Assembly: GCA_022562795.1 (NCBI GenBank)
Contig: JADFOP010000045.1
Location: 1-17,041, forward strand
DNA length: 17,041 nt
Source of the DNA: Nitrospinota bacterium
GTDB taxonomy: Bacteria > JADFOP01
Direction: 5' to 3'
The position numbers were made by a program, and so were the translations under genes. Below the pieces are notes generated by a model. That model ran no database searches. It had not been told where the DNA came from and worked only from the letters and a program-made list of their open reading frames with translations. Numbering within the stretch: the stretch's first letter is position 1; each line of letters begins with the position of its first letter. Shown piece after piece: positions 13,476 to 17,041 of this stretch.

Positions 13476-13991
13476 ATGGGCTTATCCTCGCGACTTAATC
13501 CTCCCGCCTTCGGGTTGTTCGCTCTAGCCCTATTCCGCAGCGTCATCGGTCTCATGTGGATCGACATGGCCCTCCAGAAGGCGCCGTGGAAGGGCGAGGA
13601 GTTCGGCTGGCTCTACGGCTGGATTTGGAAGGAGATCAACCACCCGACCTTCGGATGGTACAAGGCGTTTCTGGAAAAGGTGGTCCTGCCGAACTTCACC
13701 TTCTTTGGCTACATGACCTTCTTTACCGAGATTTTTATCGGGCTGAGCTTGCTGACCGGAACCGTTGTGGTTCTCGGCGGCCTGGCCGGCTTCGGGATGC
13801 AGGTCAACATCGCCCTGGGGAGCTTCTCGGTCCCCGGTGAGTGGTATTGGATTTGGCCCTTGCAGATTCTTCCCCACCTGGTCTTTCTGGCGACCAGGGC
13901 CGGTCGGTACTGGGGCCTGGATGGGTGGCTGAGGCCCCGCCTGGCGGACCGTAGGGGGGCCGTCGGGTTGGCGGCCCGCTTGTTCATGTAA
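13476..13991 (+). CDS. DoxX/DoxD-like membrane protein
   Basis: A 171-aa membrane protein with about four hydrophobic segments. RSVIGLMWIDMALQKAPW near the N-terminus, VLPNFTFFGYMTFFTEIFIGLSLLTG and a final PHLVFLATRAGRYWGLDGWL resemble the DoxX family and the small subunit (DoxD) of archaeal thiosulfate:quinone oxidoreductase. No DoxA-type partner is present, and no catalytic residues are established for such stand-alone members, so a redox or quinone-linked role is only a family-level guess. AAGGAGG is 6 nt before the ATG, a near-ideal site. The upstream 135 nt hold AT-rich promoter-like sequence (TATTATAG near 13330) but no clear -35. The propeller lipoprotein gene starts 13 nt downstream. 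Confidence 0.8.
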   Translation: MGLSSRLNPPAFGLFALALFRSVIGLMWIDMALQKAPWKGEEFGWLYGWIWKEINHPTFGWYKAFLEKVVLPNFTFFGYMTFFTEIFIGLSLLTGTVVVLGGLAGFGMQVNIALGSFSVPGEWYWIWPLQILPHLVFLATRAGRYWGLDGWLRPRLADRRGAVGLAARLFM

Positions 13992-14004
13992 TGAGGAGCC
14001 TGGT

Positions 14005-15594
14005 TTGAACTGCCGCACCCGGAGCCTGGCTTGGGCGCCTCTGATCATATTCGCCATTGGGCTCGTCGCGTGTGGGTCGAGCCTCGCCGAGGCGGCCGGT
14101 CCGGCTCAGACCCCATGGCCCATGTACCGCCACGACCCCGGCCACACGGGCTTCAACGGCGCCAAGGGCCCCAAAACGAATCACTTGAAATGGATCTTTG
14201 ACTCGGGCGAGGCCGAGAAGTTAGGCGGCTTCGAGAACGACGTCACCATAGGGCCCGATGGCACACTCTACATCGGCTCCAACAACGGGATCTTATACGG
14301 ACTAGACCCCGCATCCGGAGCCATCCGGTGGGTCCATCTAAGCGCCTTCGACACCTTTGCAATCTACTCCACTGCCGCCGTAGACAGCCAGGGGCTCATC
14401 TATTACGGAGCCAAGGACGGCTACCTCTACGCGCTTCGCCCGCCTAAGAAGGGCATCGCCATGGAGGTGGCCTGGCGGTTCAAGCTCGGCACGACCATCG
14501 AGACCTCACCCGTAATCGGCCCGGACGGCACCATCTATATCGGCGCCGATGATTGGAAGCTCTACGCCATCGCTCCACCCGAGGCAGGGTCGTCTACAGG
14601 CAGGCTCAAGTGGACCTTCCAGACCGGTGGCACCTTGATTTCAAGCCCCGCCCAAGACGCCGACGGCACCGTCTACATCGGCTCAATGGACGGGAACCTA
14701 TACGCGCTGGCCGACCTGGGCGTCGGCCGGACCCCGCAGATCAAGTGGACATTTTCGACTGGCAAGCGTGATGCGACGGGCGGGATCGAAACATCCCCCG
14801 TCCTCTCTGGAGATGCCGTCTTTATCGGTGGCAACGACGGCGTTCTATACGCGCTCGAGCGGGCCACGGGGAAGGTCCTATGGCGCCTAAAGACCTGGTT
14901 CGACACCTACGGTATCTTCTCCAATCCAGCCGTGGGGCCAGACCGGACGCTCTATTTCGGCCCCAAGGACGGCCGCCTCCTGGCCGTCACCCCCGCGGGC
15001 AAGATAGCCTGGGAGTACCGGATCGGCACCACGATTGAGACCTCCCCCGCCGTGGGCTCGGACGGCGTAGTCTACCTCGGAGCCGACGACGGTAAGCTCT
15101 ACGCCGTGAGGCCCCCTGCCGGCTTCTTTCTAGGCAAACCCGAGCTCCTGTGGAGCTTTTCCACCAAGGGGACCCTCATCGGCTCGCCCGTCCTCGACCG
15201 GGACGGCACGCTCTATCAGCCCTCGATGGACGGCAAGCTTTACGCCTTCCACGACAGCGCCAAGGCGGCCAAGCCCCCAGGGGGCTTTACGGGCACCTGG
15301 TACGGCCGCTTCGCCGATAGCGAAAAGGGGGAGAGGCCCCTTACTGTTGTGGCGGTGGAGCGGGCCGGCGTCGTGGAGGCTGCCTGGCGCCTGGGCTCGG
15401 GGGCCACAGGGAGCGCCTCTGGGAGAGTAGAGGCCGGGCGGCTCAGCCTGAAGGGCAAGGTGGCCGGGCGGGGCTGCCCCGGGGTCGTTCGCTTTACGGG
15501 CGAGGTCGAGGGCGAGAAGGTTGTAGGAAGCTATTCTATCGAGGGCTGTATGGGAATGTCGTCCAAACAAGGGACATTCGAGCTTCGCAGGTGA
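14005..15594 (+). CDS. PQQ-type eight-bladed beta-propeller lipoprotein
   Basis: A 529-aa protein starting at a TTG with GAGGAG 6 nt upstream. An N-terminal helix ends in the lipobox LVAC (Cys23), so it should be a lipoprotein. Eight PQQ-like blades follow (for example GTLYIGSNNGILYGLD, GTIYIGADDWKLYAI, GTVYIGSMDGNLYAL, GVVYLGADDGKLYAV). Blades 5-8 repeat blades 1-4 in order. The last 100 residues form a separate beta-rich domain beginning FTGTWYGRF, with two cysteines (RGC, EGC) that could form a disulfide. The fold matches BamB-like and PQQ-binding-like proteins. No dehydrogenase residues are evident, so it is more likely a scaffold or binding protein. It probably forms an operon with the DoxX-like gene. 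Confidence 0.87.
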   Translation: MNCRTRSLAWAPLIIFAIGLVACGSSLAEAAGPAQTPWPMYRHDPGHTGFNGAKGPKTNHLKWIFDSGEAEKLGGFENDVTIGPDGTLYIGSNNGILYGLDPASGAIRWVHLSAFDTFAIYSTAAVDSQGLIYYGAKDGYLYALRPPKKGIAMEVAWRFKLGTTIETSPVIGPDGTIYIGADDWKLYAIAPPEAGSSTGRLKWTFQTGGTLISSPAQDADGTVYIGSMDGNLYALADLGVGRTPQIKWTFSTGKRDATGGIETSPVLSGDAVFIGGNDGVLYALERATGKVLWRLKTWFDTYGIFSNPAVGPDRTLYFGPKDGRLLAVTPAGKIAWEYRIGTTIETSPAVGSDGVVYLGADDGKLYAVRPPAGFFLGKPELLWSFSTKGTLIGSPVLDRDGTLYQPSMDGKLYAFHDSAKAAKPPGGFTGTWYGRFADSEKGERPLTVVAVERAGVVEAAWRLGSGATGSASGRVEAGRLSLKGKVAGRGCPGVVRFTGEVEGEKVVGSYSIEGCMGMSSKQGTFELRR

Positions 15595-15657
15595 GCATCC
15601 GACCCAGCCGGGATTGGTCTAGTCTCCATCCTCATATGAAAGTCCTTCCGAGGCCCC

Positions 15658-15912
15658 TCACCGGCGGCGGAGCCTGGCGGCGAGGCTCTTGAGCAACATC
15701 CACTCGCCGACTTCGTTTCCCTGGGCGCGGTGGCCCATCCACTGAAGCGCGTAGCCTAAAGCCAGCCAGCCGAGCCCGCTCAAGAGCGCGCCCCCCAACA
15801 GCCGGACTAGACCGTACAGAGCGGCTGGGACGCCTACCAGGTGTAGGAGAGTGTTGACAGGGTGGGAGTGGCGTTCGATGTAGTCGCGGACGAACCAGCG
15901 GAGGCGGTCCAA
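15658..15912 (-). CDS. DUF962/Mpo1-like small membrane protein
   Basis: An 84-aa protein with RDYIERHSHPVNTLLHLVGVP at its N-terminus (His15, 17, 24), two hydrophobic segments (about 25-44 and 46-60) and GHRAQGNEVGEW (His61). These are hallmarks of the DUF962 family; its yeast member Mpo1 is an Fe(II)-dependent dioxygenase in 2-hydroxy fatty-acid alpha-oxidation, using conserved His residues. Bacterial members are mostly unstudied. The start is a TTG with GAGG about 9 nt upstream; the protein then begins just where family members do. It lies 12 nt after the SelD-like fusion gene and converges on the propeller gene. Confidence 0.8.
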   Translation of the reverse strand: MDRLRWFVRDYIERHSHPVNTLLHLVGVPAALYGLVRLLGGALLSGLGWLALGYALQWMGHRAQGNEVGEWMLLKSLAARLRRR

Positions 15913-15924
15913 GGCAAGGAGCCT

Positions 15925-17041
15925 CTAATGAAGGACTGTGATGGTCCCGGCCGCCTCCTCGTGCGTCACGCGCCCTATGACCTCGGTGGAAAAAGACCCA
16001 TCTGCGTCGGCAAGCCTCTTGAGCAGCCCATCGGCCCTCTCTTCGGGAACCCCGATCAGGAGACCCCCTGAGGTCTGAGCGTCGGCCAGCACGAGCTTGG
16101 CCGTCTCGTCCATCCCCTCGGGCCAGACCGTATGAGGCTCTACGTGGGAGAGGTTGCGCTCCGTCCCGCCGGGGACTATGCCTGCCTCGGCGAGCGGCCA
16201 GGTTCCCTCGATGACGGGCACGGCTGAGGCCCTAACCTCTACGGCCACGCCGCCGGCCAGGGTGCCGATAGCCTCCATTTTCTGCGCGTGATGTAATTGT
16301 ACCTCCAGGTGCCTGCGCTCGGTTATGTCTTGCGTCGTGCCGGTCATTCGCAGGGGTTTCCCGGACTCGTCGCGGAAGACTTCCCCCGTTGCGAGCAACG
16401 CACGATGGGTACCGTCCGGCCTCACGATCCTGCACTCGATTTCAAACGTTCCGCCCTCTCTCACGGCGTCACTCATAGCAAGCAATACCCGCTTTCTATC
16501 TTCGGGATGCAAAATGTCCGCAAACGCTTTTTCGCTGGGCTCAAATGATTGAGGCTCCCGCCCAAGGATCCGAAAAATCTCATCGGACCAAAATTGTTTA
16601 TTTTCGACAATATCCCATTCCGTGCTACCGAAATGAGCAACCTGTTCGGCGGTCTTCATGATTCGCTCACTATTTTTCAGGGCGTCCTCCATCCGCTTGC
16701 GCTCGCTGATGTCCACCCCGGTGGCCAGGATGGCCGGCTGGCCCTCCCACTCCACCACGCTGACGAGGGTTTCCAGCCAGATTTGCGAGCCGTCTTTTCG
16801 CATGGCCCGTCCCTCATAGTGAGCCGGCGCGGGGTCCCCTTTCATGCGGGCTTTGCGATACGCGGTCAGCCGCTTCCTGTCCTCGGGCGCCAAGAGAGGA
16901 GCCAAGGTCCCCAGGCGGTAAATTTCCTCCGGCGATTCGTACCCGAGCATTTCGGCAAAGGCCCGGTTGATGAACAACGGTTTTTGATCGCGCTGAATGA
17001 GAATCCCCTGGATGGAGCCTTCCGCCAGGTTGCGAAAATTG
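15925..17041 (-). CDS. PAS-PAS-kinase fragment fused to SelD C-terminus (5' partial)
   Basis: This frame is open at the window edge; 371 codons are visible. The N-terminal part is a sensor kinase: a PAS domain starting before the edge (NLAEGSIQGILIQRD, FINRAFAEMLGY) and ending DISERKRMEDAL, then a second PAS-PAC (WDIVENKQFWSDEIFRILG to TGTTQDITERRHLE), then the HisKA start QKMEAIGTLAGGVA. The phospho-acceptor His of the expected GGVAHDFNN is missing. From 16242 the frame continues as the C-terminal domain of selenophosphate synthetase: VPVIEG, IVPGGTERNL, LADAQTSGGLLIGVP, IGRVT. Both parts are broken: no kinase ATPase domain, and no SelD catalytic Cys/Sec-Lys loop or ATP site. It cannot act as a normal kinase or selenophosphate synthetase. 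Misassembly is possible. Confidence 0.75.
   Translation of the reverse strand, partial: NFRNLAEGSIQGILIQRDQKPLFINRAFAEMLGYESPEEIYRLGTLAPLLAPEDRKRLTAYRKARMKGDPAPAHYEGRAMRKDGSQIWLETLVSVVEWEGQPAILATGVDISERKRMEDALKNSERIMKTAEQVAHFGSTEWDIVENKQFWSDEIFRILGREPQSFEPSEKAFADILHPEDRKRVLLAMSDAVREGGTFEIECRIVRPDGTHRALLATGEVFRDESGKPLRMTGTTQDITERRHLEVQLHHAQKMEAIGTLAGGVAVEVRASAVPVIEGTWPLAEAGIVPGGTERNLSHVEPHTVWPEGMDETAKLVLADAQTSGGLLIGVPEERADGLLKRLADADGSFSTEVIGRVTHEEAAGTITVLH

Noticed and set aside
13530-14057. A 175-codon minus-strand frame opposite the DoxX-like gene
   Set aside because: The plus strand has the ideal ribosome-binding site and a recognisable membrane family; the minus frame is a hydrophilic shadow.
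15925-16250. Calling this a functional selD
   Set aside because: Only about 108 C-terminal codons are present; the catalytic N-terminal Cys/Sec and Lys and the ATP-binding residues are missing.

Overview
This is a GC-rich bacterial segment with no rRNA, tRNA, CRISPR array or transposase that I can see. Lipobox and Sec-type signal peptides, sigma70-like promoter elements, frequent GTG/TTG starts, and the mix of DoxX-like, DUF962/Mpo1-like, GT87-type and radical SAM genes suggest an uncultured Gram-negative environmental bacterium. I cannot assign a phylum from sequence alone.

Region 1 (79-6405, all minus strand) is a metal-handling operon. It starts from a strong TTGACA-17-TATATT promoter overlapped by a perfect 9-bp-arm palindrome, the likely CsoR operator. 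Gene order from the promoter: csoR (with the C-H-C Cu(I) ligand pattern); a two-TM protein with a His/Cys-rich loop; a DUF2933-like protein; an isoprenylcysteine/PEMT-type membrane methyltransferase; an NfeD-like protein with a CxC...CxC tail; a DUF5676-like membrane protein; a secreted protein of unknown function; a secreted YncE-like beta-propeller; a possible 22-residue peptide with an HCxxxCHH motif; a tiny CC/His-rich membrane protein; a PCYCGC-like membrane-anchored protein; and a YHS-HMA-HMA protein. The last begins like a Cu+ P1B-ATPase but breaks off after the first membrane helix into a HEAT-like tail.

Region 2 (6406-6831) is a relatively AT-rich intergenic stretch with no convincing gene. 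A strong hairpin lies just beyond the next operon's stop codon.

Region 3 (6832-13140, minus strand) is a compact six-gene operon: GT2 polyprenyl-phosphate-sugar synthase-like, SPASM radical SAM, DUF2064 nucleotidyltransferase-like, GT87-like integral membrane glycosyltransferase, CesA/CslA-like GT2, and a second radical SAM protein. Several junctions overlap by 1-4 nt. It looks like a glycan or glycolipid assembly pathway with two radical SAM modification steps; the product is unknown.

Region 4 (13141-13475) is a divergent intergenic region with phased A/T tracts, a 10-bp tandem repeat and inverted repeats. It faces a plus-strand pair, a DoxX/DoxD-like membrane protein and a PQQ-type beta-propeller lipoprotein. 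The propeller's eight blades fall into two four-blade units (ABCD-A'B'C'D').

Region 5 (15658-17041, minus strand) holds a DUF962/Mpo1-like gene and an ORF open at the window edge. That ORF joins PAS-PAS-histidine-kinase sequence to the C-terminal part of selenophosphate synthetase (SelD), exactly where the kinase's phospho-acceptor His should be. Two chimeric ORFs, one near each end of the window, make assembly error a serious alternative to true fusion.
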